Position numbers and translations under genes: made by a program. Source: Prolixibacteraceae bacterium (GTDB lineage: Bacteria; Bacteroidota; Bacteroidia; Bacteroidales; Prolixibacteraceae). From it: DNA of 64,000 nucleotides. How positions within the stretch are numbered: position 1 is the first letter of the stretch; each line of letters starts with the position of its first letter. Location of the stretch: assembly GCA_003506435.1 (NCBI GenBank), contig DOAQ01000015.1:62001-126000 (forward strand), written 5' to 3'. The notes under the pieces are model-generated. The model was not told the origin of the DNA. It worked only from the letters and a program-made list of their open reading frames with translations, and did no database searches. This document shows positions 53,374-62,336 of this stretch, one piece after another.

Positions 53374-54543
53374 ATGAAAATATATAATTTTGACGAGCTC
53401 GTTAACAGACAAGACACCAACTGTGTAAAATACGACGGACGATTGCAGTTTTTCGGAAACAATGATGTATTGCCGCTTTGGGTGGCAGATATGGATTTCA
53501 AAACTCCTGATTTTATTACTGAAGCCGTTCAACTTCGGGCACAACACGCGATTTACGGATACACATTCCGGCCTGATTCGTACAACAACGCAATTATTCA
53601 CTGGCTGAAAACCCGTCACAACTGGGAAATACAAAAAGAATGGATTCACTTTAGTCCCGGGGTGGTTCCGGCCCTGGCTATGTCGGTAATGTGCTTTACA
53701 GAGCCCGGCGATTCGGTAATTGTACAACCTCCCGTTTATTTTCCGTTTTTTTCGGCAGTAAAAAACAGCGACCGCGAATTAATTGAAAACCCGTTAAAAC
53801 TTCAAAACGGAAGATATTTTATGGATTTTGAAGATCTGGAAAAGAAAATTCAGGCCGACACAAAAATGTTGCTGCTTTGTAACCCGCACAATCCGGGAGG
53901 AATGGCCTGGACAAAAAAAGAACTTCAGAAACTGGGTGAAATATGTATCGCGAATAATATTATTGTGGTTTCCGATGAAATCCACTCCGATCTGATTTTC
54001 AAAGGACACCGGCATATTCCCTTTGCCTCTGTTTCCGAAGAATTTGCCATGAACAGCATTACCTGCATGGCGCCCAGCAAAACATTCAATATCGCCGGAC
54101 TTTCCACTTCTTTTATGGTGATGCCAAATAAAAAGATATTCGACAAATACGACAACCTGATGAAAGGCACCCATTTATACGGGGGTAATATTTTCGGGTC
54201 GGTTGCCCTAGAAGCTGCCTATACCAAAGGGTCCGACTGGCTTGACCAGATGATGAACTACGTGGAGGGAAATTATGATTTCATGGAACAGTTTCTAAAA
54301 GAAAATATTCCTCTGATTATACCCATGCGCCCGGAAGCAACGTATTTGGTCTGGCTCGATTTTTCTGCACTTAGGTTAAAAGATGCAGACATAAATAGTC
54401 GCTTAATTAAAGCAGGAGTAGGACTCAATCGTGGCGTTCAGTTCGGACGGCAGGGAAAAGGATTTATGCGACTAAACATTGGATGTCCGCGATCAATCCT
54501 CGAAGAAGCGCTTGAAAGAATGAAAAAAGAATTTGCGGAATAA
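53374..54543 (+). CDS. PatB/MalY-family PLP-dependent C-S lyase
   Basis: 389 residues, fold-type I aminotransferase family. Marks are LPLWVADMDFKTPDFITEAV, YGYTFRPDSY, CNPHNPGGMAW, VVSDEIHSDLIF (Asp201) and APSKTFNIAGL with the PLP lysine at 236, then RPEATYLVWLDFS and MRLNIGCPR near the end. It cleaves cystathionine or cysteine conjugates to a thiol, pyruvate and ammonia. Pairing with comB hints at sulfur metabolism, but the two families also occur apart. Confidence 0.92.
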   Translation: MKIYNFDELVNRQDTNCVKYDGRLQFFGNNDVLPLWVADMDFKTPDFITEAVQLRAQHAIYGYTFRPDSYNNAIIHWLKTRHNWEIQKEWIHFSPGVVPALAMSVMCFTEPGDSVIVQPPVYFPFFSAVKNSDRELIENPLKLQNGRYFMDFEDLEKKIQADTKMLLLCNPHNPGGMAWTKKELQKLGEICIANNIIVVSDEIHSDLIFKGHRHIPFASVSEEFAMNSITCMAPSKTFNIAGLSTSFMVMPNKKIFDKYDNLMKGTHLYGGNIFGSVALEAAYTKGSDWLDQMMNYVEGNYDFMEQFLKENIPLIIPMRPEATYLVWLDFSALRLKDADINSRLIKAGVGLNRGVQFGRQGKGFMRLNIGCPRSILEEALERMKKEFAE

Positions 54544-54554
54544 CGAATTGTCTG

Positions 54555-56945
54555 CTATGACTTTTTCTTTTTCAATGAATTGAATTTGTATGCCAGATCA
54601 AAATAAATCAAAAAATTATGCGGGTCGACATGACTGTTGATGATATAGTTGGCCCGTTGTTTTACTTCTTTATCGTACTCCATAGTATTGAACATATCAA
54701 CCACTTTCAGGCTAAATGTTGCCGCCTGTTTTAGCAGATTTGCTTTCAATCCTGCATCGAAGGTGTAGTAGCTGAACTGCTTGCCGTAATCGGAAATAAA
54801 AGGGGAACTGTACCGCCCCGAAACCTGAACGACCAAGTCTTTATTGATCTTATAGTCGCTGGTTATTTTCGAAGTATAACTGAATTCTTCCCTGTCGAGT
54901 TCGGGACCAAATTTATCGCCGTTTATTTTGTTGAAATAACCCGAAATTGCCGGACGGAAAACAAACTTTTTTACAGCCAACATCGCACTGGCATCAACTC
55001 CTGCGGAAATTATGTCACCCAGGTTTTCCGAAATGAAATAAGTTACATCCCGGCCTTCTTCATCCTGCTCAACAGAGTACCACTTGCCAATAATATTCGA
55101 TCGGTTTTTTGCAAAAAAGGTCAGGACAAAATTACTTTTTGCCCAAATCCAGTGATTTGCCAATTCGGCCTGATAAAAAACTTCGGGTTCCAGTTTCGGG
55201 TTTCCCACGCTTTTAAAATAATCGCCCCACGATAAACTAATCGGGTTAAGCTGACCGTAATTTGGCGGCGAAATCCTCGAAGTATAGGAAATTTCCCGGC
55301 TGTAACTCTTGCTGACAATTTGTTTCAGGTGAAGGGACGGAATGAGCTTGTAAAATGTATTGACAATCTTTTCTTCCATTCTGGTTTGATTGATCGCCTG
55401 TTCGAACCGAAGCCCGGCGCTTAACTGAAACTTCCCAAAACTTCCCGATAACAGTCCGTATGAACTGGCTGCATAGCCATAATAATCGAACGATTTGTCA
55501 ACAATATTTTTTGACGATTCCACATATTCTCCTGTAACATTATTTCGTTTAAAGCTCGTCCGTTCGGAATAAAAATCCTGAAAAAAATGATTGACCGATG
55601 CAAGTACACCGAGTTCCAGTTTCCACTTTGAAGAAAGACGTTGATTGTAATCGGCTTTCAGTTTCAGAAGATGGATATTGTCAGAATAATCTTTAAAATC
55701 AGTCGTATAATTTTTTACCGGAACCGACTGTTCAACCGATACCGGCTGGTATAGCTGATCGTACTGATTCAAAGGAGTATTAAAAGAATAAAGCAGGTTC
55801 ACATCAAGTACTTGTTCCCCATTTTCTTTAAATTCTTTTCTGAATACAGTAGTAAACTGATTAAACAAATTATTGTCTTTTCCTTCCCTACCGGTTGTGC
55901 TTTTTGATGTCAAGACATGATCCGCATTAAAGTTTTCCGTTTCATAATCGGAATTGTATTTCTGCGATTTATTCTGAAGCACATACTGAAAACTAATAAA
56001 GTCTTTTTTATTGAAATAGTAATTGGCGCTGGTACTGAAGAATGCCGAAGAAGGAACCCGTACATCGAAACGGTCTTGATTCATGAAACGTAATTTACCA
56101 TCAATGAGCGCTTCACGCTCCATGAACGACTCAATTTCGGATTTATCTTTCTTGTAATTTACAGACGTTCCCAATCTCCATTTCTTCAGGTTGTACCCCA
56201 TTTGTACCGACACATTTTGTTTTTCGCGGGTTCCTGCACCAATCTCCATTTTTCCGTTGTATCCGGCTTTTGCACTCTTTTTCAGTTTTATATTTATAAT
56301 ACCGGCCCCGTTTTTCGATTCATACCGCGCAGAAGGATTGGTAATCACTTCAATACTTTCAATCGCATTCGACGGGATCTGATCAAGCATCGATGACAAA
56401 TCACTCTCCATCCCGTCAATCAAAATAGTAGCTTTCGACCCCCGAAGCGTAACTTTATCATCCATATCAGTATTAAGCGAGGGAATATTCTGCAAAAGCT
56501 CCATTGCCGATTCGCCAACTGCATTCAGGTTTCCATCGACATTATACACCATCTTCCCGGCCTGCGATTCGAACATCCCTTTTTCGGAAACTACTTTTAT
56601 TTCGCCTAGTTGTGTCGATTTTCTGCGCAGAATAACCGGCTTTAAATTCACAGACAGTCCGTTTATCTGAATGGAATCGACACGGACAGTTTCAAAACCG
56701 ACAAAATGAACCTGTAAATAATAATTTCCGTCGTTCAGATTTTTCAACACGAATTTACCTTTTTCATCGGTCATCGTCCCTTTGCAGATAAGAGAATCAG
56801 AAGCTTTCATCAATGCCACGTTAGCAAACGAAACAGCGGCTTTGTTCGGTGTAACAACCTGCCCCTGCAATGAAACAGAGTATTGCGAATAACTCACAAG
56901 ACAGAATAGAAAAAACAAAATAATTGTAAAAAGTATACTTTTCAC
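54555..56945 (-). CDS. Outer-membrane beta-barrel protein with carboxypeptidase-regulatory-like and plug domains
   Basis: About 796 residues from GTG 56945, which begins the signal peptide (VKSILFTIILFFLFCLVSYS); the frame is open to a GTG at 56999 but the extra residues match nothing. A regulatory-like domain (VALMKASDSLICKGTMTDEK) is followed by a TonB-plug-like region (VNLKPVILRRKSTQLGEIKV, TDMDDKVTLRGSKATILIDG) and a family-3 outer-membrane barrel ending FDLAYKFNSL. These TonB-receptor relatives lack assigned cargo. Its 5' end overlaps the sulfatase remnant. Confidence 0.85.
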   Translation of the reverse strand: MKSILFTIILFFLFCLVSYSQYSVSLQGQVVTPNKAAVSFANVALMKASDSLICKGTMTDEKGKFVLKNLNDGNYYLQVHFVGFETVRVDSIQINGLSVNLKPVILRRKSTQLGEIKVVSEKGMFESQAGKMVYNVDGNLNAVGESAMELLQNIPSLNTDMDDKVTLRGSKATILIDGMESDLSSMLDQIPSNAIESIEVITNPSARYESKNGAGIINIKLKKSAKAGYNGKMEIGAGTREKQNVSVQMGYNLKKWRLGTSVNYKKDKSEIESFMEREALIDGKLRFMNQDRFDVRVPSSAFFSTSANYYFNKKDFISFQYVLQNKSQKYNSDYETENFNADHVLTSKSTTGREGKDNNLFNQFTTVFRKEFKENGEQVLDVNLLYSFNTPLNQYDQLYQPVSVEQSVPVKNYTTDFKDYSDNIHLLKLKADYNQRLSSKWKLELGVLASVNHFFQDFYSERTSFKRNNVTGEYVESSKNIVDKSFDYYGYAASSYGLLSGSFGKFQLSAGLRFEQAINQTRMEEKIVNTFYKLIPSLHLKQIVSKSYSREISYTSRISPPNYGQLNPISLSWGDYFKSVGNPKLEPEVFYQAELANHWIWAKSNFVLTFFAKNRSNIIGKWYSVEQDEEGRDVTYFISENLGDIISAGVDASAMLAVKKFVFRPAISGYFNKINGDKFGPELDREEFSYTSKITSDYKINKDLVVQVSGRYSSPFISDYGKQFSYYTFDAGLKANLLKQAATFSLKVVDMFNTMEYDKEVKQRANYIINSHVDPHNFLIYFDLAYKFNSLKKKKS

Positions 56946-56971
56946 ACTGAATGTTTTATTTGTTGTGTAGT

Positions 56972-57327
56972 TCAGTTTTTCACCGGATTGATATCCCACT
57001 TTTCCATTAAGCCTATTGCTGCCCGCATATCGTAATCGCTTGCCGAACCCGGTTTTTGATTTTTATCATCTGCGCAACTTCTTCAACAACAGGAGTACAC
57101 ACCGGTACATTGGCATACGCGTAGGTGTACGAAAAGCCTTCAGATGCCAGTTTGCCAGAATATGGAGTTGTTGCAAACGAATCGCCGTAACAACCGAAAA
57201 ACAGACTGTTGTCTTCGCTGGTTAGCCACAGAATATTTGGAAGTTCGGCAGAAACTTCAGAATTGCAGGAAAGTGCAAACATAGACAGAGTGATACCAAT
57301 AGAAGTGATTCGGGTTGTCGGGTTCAT
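56972..57327 (-). pseudogene. Sulfatase remnant (N- and C-terminal ends joined by a large deletion, frameshifted)
   Basis: The start is a normal lipoprotein sulfatase: signal with ALSC, then ELPNILWLTSEDNSLFFGCY, LASEGFSYTYAYANVPVC and TPV. The reading breaks at the formylglycine motif: CTPV instead of C-x-P-x-R. The frame then gives ~25 residues to a stop at 57013. A -1/+1 shifted frame continues as DDKNQKPGSASDYDMRAA and GLMEKWDINPVKN to a TGA at 56972, resembling a sulfatase C-terminus. About 400 residues are missing, so it is inactive. The C-terminal match is less sure than the N-terminal. Confidence 0.8.
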
Positions 57328-57378
57328 CAGATAATTTATTAGGTTTTTTGAACCTTTAAAAGTAAAAAAAATACTCTA

Positions 57379-57768
57379 TCAGGCAATAATTTCTACCCGG
57401 TTGCCTTCCGGGTCCAGAACTACACTTTCATAATTTCCGTCGCCGGTGTTGCGGGGCTCGCCAACAACCGGAAAACCGTCGCTTTTTAATTGCTCTGTCA
57501 ACCTGTCAACTTTCATCTTCGACCCTACTTTTATGGCCAGATGAATAATGCCTAAAAATTGTTTTCGGGGATCGTTCTTCGATTTTGGAATTCCGGGCAT
57601 CTGCATGAGTTCCAAAGTACAATCACTGTCGAAATTTAAAAAATACGAGCGAAAATCTTTACTGTGGTTGTAATATCCTTCGTTGGTACTTGCATCAAAA
57701 TAGTGCATATAGAAATGTTGCATGCCTTCCAGGTCGTTGCACCAAATAGCAATGTGGTCAATTTTCAT
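57379..57768 (-). CDS. VOC-superfamily (glyoxalase-like) protein
   Basis: 129 residues with two beta-alpha-beta-beta-beta units: KIDHIAIWCNDLEGMQHFYM at the start, GIIHLAIKVGSKMKVDRLTE in the middle and SVVLDPEGNRVEII at the end. His5, His77-region and the terminal Glu are the likely metal ligands. The specific reaction (glyoxalase, fosfomycin-type or other) cannot be told. It lies 34 bp after the HD gene on the same strand. Confidence 0.87.
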   Translation of the reverse strand: MKIDHIAIWCNDLEGMQHFYMHYFDASTNEGYYNHSKDFRSYFLNFDSDCTLELMQMPGIPKSKNDPRKQFLGIIHLAIKVGSKMKVDRLTEQLKSDGFPVVGEPRNTGDGNYESVVLDPEGNRVEIIA

Positions 57769-57802
57769 GGCCGCCGGTTTTTAATGGTTTGATGGTTTAA
57801 AG

Positions 57803-58453
57803 TTAAGAAATACAATTCCATTCGTTAAAAAATTCTTCCAGAAAAAATTTCATAAAATAGTGGCGATTTTCGGCTAGTTTTTTTGCCGTTTCTGTATTCA
57901 TCCGGTCTTTCAGTAATAAAAGCTTTTCATAAAAATGATTAATCGTCGGGGCATCCCCGTTTTTGTACGCTTCAAACGACTGGTGACAGACGGGTTCGAC
58001 CCCCGGATCATAAATCAGACGGTTTTTATGTCCACCGTAAGCAAAAGTCCGCGCAATGCCAATCGCTCCCATTGCATCCAGCCGGTCGGCATCCTGAACT
58101 GCTTTCGATTCCAGGCTCGTTGCCCTTGTTTCCACTCCGGCACCCTTGAACGAAACTTCACCAATAATCTCAAGTATCCGTTCGGTGAGCGTGCTGTCCA
58201 TGTTCAATCCCTGCATCCAAGCCCGGGCTTTCTCACTCTGCATGTTGTTTTCCCCGGAAAGTTTCCAGTCGTCGAGGTCATGAAGCAGGGCAGCCATCTC
58301 AACAACAAACAAATCGGCTCCCTCCTTTTCAGCAATAAACAATGCCAGTTGCCTTACCCGATGGATGTGCCACCAATCGTGCCCGCTTCCTTCCTGCAGA
58401 AAAACATTGCGGATATAATTTCCCGTTTTACCGATGATCTCATCTGTTCCCAT
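57803..58453 (-). CDS. HD-domain phosphohydrolase (YedJ-like)
   Basis: 216 residues. HD motifs are GHDWWHIHRVRQLA (first His), AALLHDLDDWK (HD pair) and AVQDADRLDAMGAIGIARTF (final Asp), giving the metal set of small HD hydrolases. It is probably a nucleotide phosphohydrolase or phosphodiesterase, cytoplasmic. It lies just upstream of the VOC gene. Confidence 0.9.
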   Translation of the reverse strand: MGTDEIIGKTGNYIRNVFLQEGSGHDWWHIHRVRQLALFIAEKEGADLFVVEMAALLHDLDDWKLSGENNMQSEKARAWMQGLNMDSTLTERILEIIGEVSFKGAGVETRATSLESKAVQDADRLDAMGAIGIARTFAYGGHKNRLIYDPGVEPVCHQSFEAYKNGDAPTINHFYEKLLLLKDRMNTETAKKLAENRHYFMKFFLEEFFNEWNCIS

Positions 58454-58616
58454 TCATCCAAATTTATGGAATCGAATCGAATTTGTAAAGACATGAAGTC
58501 TATTTTAATTTTCAGGAATTCGGAACAACAAGTTGCAATATTCGACGTACAACTGTTTCACAACCGTTTAAAGCATTAAATCTTGTTAAAATTCATTATA
58601 GGAATGAAGAAATACC

Positions 58617-58624
58617 TATTTTTG
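58617..58624 (+). promoter_or_regulatory. Candidate -7 box for the acyl-CoA ligase gene
   Basis: TATTTTTG is a full TAnnTTTG match 58 bp before the ATG at 58683. No TTTG is seen at the expected -33 distance. Confidence 0.35.
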
Positions 58625-58682
58625 CCGAATTATTAACAGTCAGTCATGTTTTTTTGTACGTGTTGACTTAATATATTTTGGT

Positions 58683-60323
58683 ATGGGAAGTATGAAAAAA
58701 CTGACTTTACCTGTTATGCTTCAGGAAAGTTTCAGGGAATATGCAGAAAGAAATTCATTGGTTTTTGCAGGCGAAGAGGAACGGACGTATTCTCAATTGG
58801 AAAATGAAGTAAAAATTGCTGCTCAGCAATTAAAATCAATAGGAATTTCAAAAGGAGACAAAGTTGCTATTTTGAGCGCCAATATGCCCAACTGGGGAGT
58901 GGCGTTTTTTGCCATTGGAGTAACAGGAGCCATTGTGGTACCTATCTTACCCGATTTTCATCCCAATGAAATCCGGAACATTTTAAAACATGCAGAAGTA
59001 AGCGCAATGTATGTTTCGGAAGGATTGGTCAGCAAACTTTTGCCTGAAGAATATCCGGAAATTCAAATTATTGAAATCGAAAATTTCAGTCTGCAAAATG
59101 TCGGCGCTTATCCTCCTGCTGAATTGCCCGACGCAAAAGATTTTGTTTTTGAGGATGTGAATGAGGAAGATCTGCTTTCAATTATTTATACTTCGGGCAC
59201 AACCGGTAAGTCGAAAGGAGTAATGTTATCCCACAGGAACATTGTTTGGACCGCACAGCAATCACGATTACTACATCATGTTGTTTCGGAAGATCGCTTT
59301 TTGTCGGTACTTCCGCTGTCGCACACACTGGAAAATACGCTGGTGCTGATTTTACCCATTATGTTTGGCGCATCGGTACACTACCTGCGGAAACCACCTA
59401 TTGCACCGGTTTTGCTTCCCGCACTGAAAATCGTGAAGCCAACCACCATGCTGATCGTTCCACTGATTATTGAAAAAATATTCAAAAGCAAAATAGTCCC
59501 GGGAATCAATGAAAAATGGATTACCCGCAATTTGTACAAAACGGCCTTTTTCCGCAAACTGTTGCACCGGGTGGCGGGTAAAAAACTGTATGAGACTTTT
59601 GGCGGACATCTCCGTTTCTTCGGAATCGGTGGGGCCAAGCTCGACGACAACGTGGAACGTTTCCTGATGGATGCCAAATTTCCGTTCGCTATTGGATACG
59701 GAATGACCGAATCATCGCCATTGCTGGCTGGCGCTGCGGTGGGTAAAACCCGCTATTTGTCAACCGGGGTGGCTATGGAGGGTGTTGAACTGCGCATTGG
59801 CGATGCCGACCCTTTAACAGGAGAAGGAGAAATTCAGGCACGTGGCCTTAATGTAATGAAAGGATATTACAAAGAACCGGAATTAACCCGTGATGCGTTC
59901 ACTTCCGATGGCTGGCTTCGTACCGGTGACAGAGGCTGTTTCGATAAAGACAATCTTCTTTACATTAAAGGTCGTATCAAAAATATGATCGTTAGTTCCA
60001 GCGGTGAAAATATTTATCCTGAAGAAATTGAATCGGTAATCAACCGGATGGAATATGTGCTCGAATCGCTGGTGGTTCAGCAAAAAGGCCGTTTGGTAGC
60101 CATGGTGCACCTCAATTATGAAGAAATGGAAAAACGCTTCAAACTGATGAAAGAAGAAGCAGTTCAACTCTTCAATGAAAAAACCGATGAAATATTGCGT
60201 GATATTCAGATAAACGTAAACGAACAACTCAATAAATTCTCACAAATCCAACGGGTAGTTTTGCAGCCTGTTCCTTTCGAGAAAACACCGACACAAAAAA
60301 TAAAACGGTTCCTGTATTTATAA
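58683..60323 (+). CDS. AMP-forming long-chain acyl-CoA synthetase
   Basis: 546 residues, cytoplasmic or membrane-associated. It activates fatty acids to acyl-CoA with ATP. Motifs: IIYTSGTTGKSKGVMLSHRN (P-loop, 168-187), FAIGYGMTESSPLLAGAA (A5), GWLRTGDRGCFD (A7) and IKGRIKNMIVSSSGENIYPE (A8), with the late lysine in TPTQKIKRF. A second possible start lies three codons on (ATG 58692). It has no fatty-acid gene neighbours. Confidence 0.93.
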   Translation: MGSMKKLTLPVMLQESFREYAERNSLVFAGEEERTYSQLENEVKIAAQQLKSIGISKGDKVAILSANMPNWGVAFFAIGVTGAIVVPILPDFHPNEIRNILKHAEVSAMYVSEGLVSKLLPEEYPEIQIIEIENFSLQNVGAYPPAELPDAKDFVFEDVNEEDLLSIIYTSGTTGKSKGVMLSHRNIVWTAQQSRLLHHVVSEDRFLSVLPLSHTLENTLVLILPIMFGASVHYLRKPPIAPVLLPALKIVKPTTMLIVPLIIEKIFKSKIVPGINEKWITRNLYKTAFFRKLLHRVAGKKLYETFGGHLRFFGIGGAKLDDNVERFLMDAKFPFAIGYGMTESSPLLAGAAVGKTRYLSTGVAMEGVELRIGDADPLTGEGEIQARGLNVMKGYYKEPELTRDAFTSDGWLRTGDRGCFDKDNLLYIKGRIKNMIVSSSGENIYPEEIESVINRMEYVLESLVVQQKGRLVAMVHLNYEEMEKRFKLMKEEAVQLFNEKTDEILRDIQINVNEQLNKFSQIQRVVLQPVPFEKTPTQKIKRFLYL

Positions 60324-60337
60324 ACAAGCGTTATATT

Positions 60338-61093
60338 TTATTCTGCCGGTTCCTGAAGCCATAACTCGTATTGCCCGATAATAGCTGCACGCACATCATA
60401 TTCTGATGAAGTGTGGTTGAGTATTCCTTTGGAATTGAAATACAGCATGAATTTATCGGCATCTGTTTCGTTTAATCCGGTAAGGTTCATCACCACTTCT
60501 TTCGAGTAATATTTTGAAAGCATTTGCCAACGTTCTTCCGAAACAATGGCTTTACGGACTTCCCGTTTTTCTTTTTCATCATCGCTCAAATGATACTGCA
60601 AGAACGATAACGGATTGAACAACGCTGCAATAATGGGAGGTTTCGAATTATAACCGTCCCCCCTCAGTTCGGGAGAAATATCTACGGATTTAGCTTCGGG
60701 AAGACCAAGGTCTACTTCTTTCCGTTCGCCTTTCACTTCCACCTCTTTGATGGCAAACCGGACCGGGATAGCATGAATGGTGTACAGGTTGTTTTCGTTG
60801 TACCTGGGATCAATTTGAATATACATTTTCTTAAAACCTATCACCGAAATTGCCAGGCTATCAACATTCAGCATTTCAAGAATAAATTTTCCGGAAGCAT
60901 CGGTGGTTGTGCCGCCATGGGTGCGCATATTCACCACGTGGACATACGGAATCGGGAGACCATCGTCGATATTTACAATCTGACCCTTCAGTTTAATCAA
61001 AACCGGATCGATTTCATCGTCAAACCCCTGCGCCGCCACCACATTCAGTAACAACAAAAAACTGAAAACCGATATGCTAATCTCTTTTATCAT
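60338..61093 (-). CDS. Secreted carboxypeptidase-regulatory-like domain protein
   Basis: 251 residues with a signal peptide (ISISVFSFLLLLNVVAAQ). Residues ~30-115 are a CarboxypepD_reg-like beta-sandwich: LKGQIVNIDDGLPIPYVHVV, GGTTTDASGKFILEML and VIGFKKMYIQI. The C-terminal half is helical (LSDDEKEKREVRKAIVSEER) and unassigned. Such proteins are frequent near cell-surface and gliding genes. Convergent with the acyl-CoA ligase gene (14 bp apart). Confidence 0.75.
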   Translation of the reverse strand: MIKEISISVFSFLLLLNVVAAQGFDDEIDPVLIKLKGQIVNIDDGLPIPYVHVVNMRTHGGTTTDASGKFILEMLNVDSLAISVIGFKKMYIQIDPRYNENNLYTIHAIPVRFAIKEVEVKGERKEVDLGLPEAKSVDISPELRGDGYNSKPPIIAALFNPLSFLQYHLSDDEKEKREVRKAIVSEERWQMLSKYYSKEVVMNLTGLNETDADKFMLYFNSKGILNHTSSEYDVRAAIIGQYELWLQEPAE

Positions 61094-61341
61094 TTTACAG
61101 ATACCAAAAATAACTTATTTCGGGGAACTTCGCCCGACAACTAACATCTGTTAACTGCTTTTAACAGTGTTTAATGATACCGTTCTATTTTTAGGGATAG
61201 TAAACCGACATTTAATGTTCACTTGTTTCACATGAAGCGCCATCCGATCAGTCCAATCTAAAAATCATTTCGCCCGAAACAAAATCACCTGTCGCAATTT
61301 ATTTTAACTTAGCGAGCTTTAGCCTAATAACTTACAAACTA

Positions 61342-62331
61342 TTGCGATTCGGGGTTTATATACTGTTTATTATTGCGGTTACAGCAGGGGTTCGGGTAGA
61401 TGCGCAGGATGTTGCTTTTTCGCAATTCTACTCCAATCCGCTTTATCTGAATCCGGCTTTTGCAGGCTCAGTCGATCTTCCGCGTGTGAGTATGCAGTAC
61501 CGCAATCAATGGCCTCAATTCGGAAAAACATACAACACGGTTAGTTCTGCTTTCGATACTCCTGTCGATAAACTACAGGGAGGTATTGGCATTCACATTA
61601 TGAACGATGCCCAATCGTCCGGATTGATGAACGCCTTGCAACTCGACCTGATGTATGCCAGTTTTATCCGGATAAACAAGGATCTGAAATTGCACGGCGG
61701 GGTACAGGTGGGATTTCACCAAAACTCGCTAAACTGGGACCGCTTGGTTTTTTCTGATAACCTGGATGCCTATTTCGGAAATCATACCGTCACGCAGGAA
61801 ACACCAATTCAAGACCCCAACTACTTTTTTGCTGATGCTTCGGCAGGTTTGCTTCTGTTTAGCGAAGACTATTTTGCCGGTCTGGCCTGTCATCATCTGA
61901 ACCAGCCCCGGCAGTCGTACTACGAGGGACAGGAAGATGTTGGTACCCTGTACCGGAAATATACGCTTCATTTTGGAGCGAGGATACCAATTTTCAGACA
62001 CGGCCACCTGCGTAAGAAATACGATATTTCGCCCCAGGTGATCCTTCAAAAACAAGGCGATTTCAAGCAATTCAATTACGGATTACTGGCCAATCTGAAA
62101 GGTTTATCTGCCGGATTGTGGCTGCGGCAAAATTTCACTATGAATTACGATGCCTTGATTTTTTTGGTTGGCTTTATAAAAAAACGCTGGCACATCACGT
62201 ACAGTTACGACTGGACCGTTTCAGGCTTGGGCGGCGGTACCGGGGGAAGCAGCGAGATTTCTCTTAGTTTTTTACTGAAGAATCCGCGCCAAGCAAACTA
62301 TCTGCCTTTTTACAGGGTGGTGGAAGACTGA
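61342..62331 (+). CDS. PorP/SprF family type IX secretion outer-membrane protein
   Basis: 329 residues. The start appears to be TTG 61342, as no ATG or GTG gives the signal peptide (LRFGVYILFIIAVTAGVRVD). The signature opening after the signal is DVAFSQFYSNPLYLNPAFAG, followed by RNQWPQFGKTYNTVSSAFDT. The barrel ends SEISLSFLLKN. SprF-type proteins assist secretion or anchoring of T9SS adhesins, usually the neighbouring one. That adhesin candidate is the convergent gene at 62337. Confidence 0.92.
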   Translation: MRFGVYILFIIAVTAGVRVDAQDVAFSQFYSNPLYLNPAFAGSVDLPRVSMQYRNQWPQFGKTYNTVSSAFDTPVDKLQGGIGIHIMNDAQSSGLMNALQLDLMYASFIRINKDLKLHGGVQVGFHQNSLNWDRLVFSDNLDAYFGNHTVTQETPIQDPNYFFADASAGLLLFSEDYFAGLACHHLNQPRQSYYEGQEDVGTLYRKYTLHFGARIPIFRHGHLRKKYDISPQVILQKQGDFKQFNYGLLANLKGLSAGLWLRQNFTMNYDALIFLVGFIKKRWHITYSYDWTVSGLGGGTGGSSEISLSFLLKNPRQANYLPFYRVVED

Positions 62332-62336
62332 TCTGC

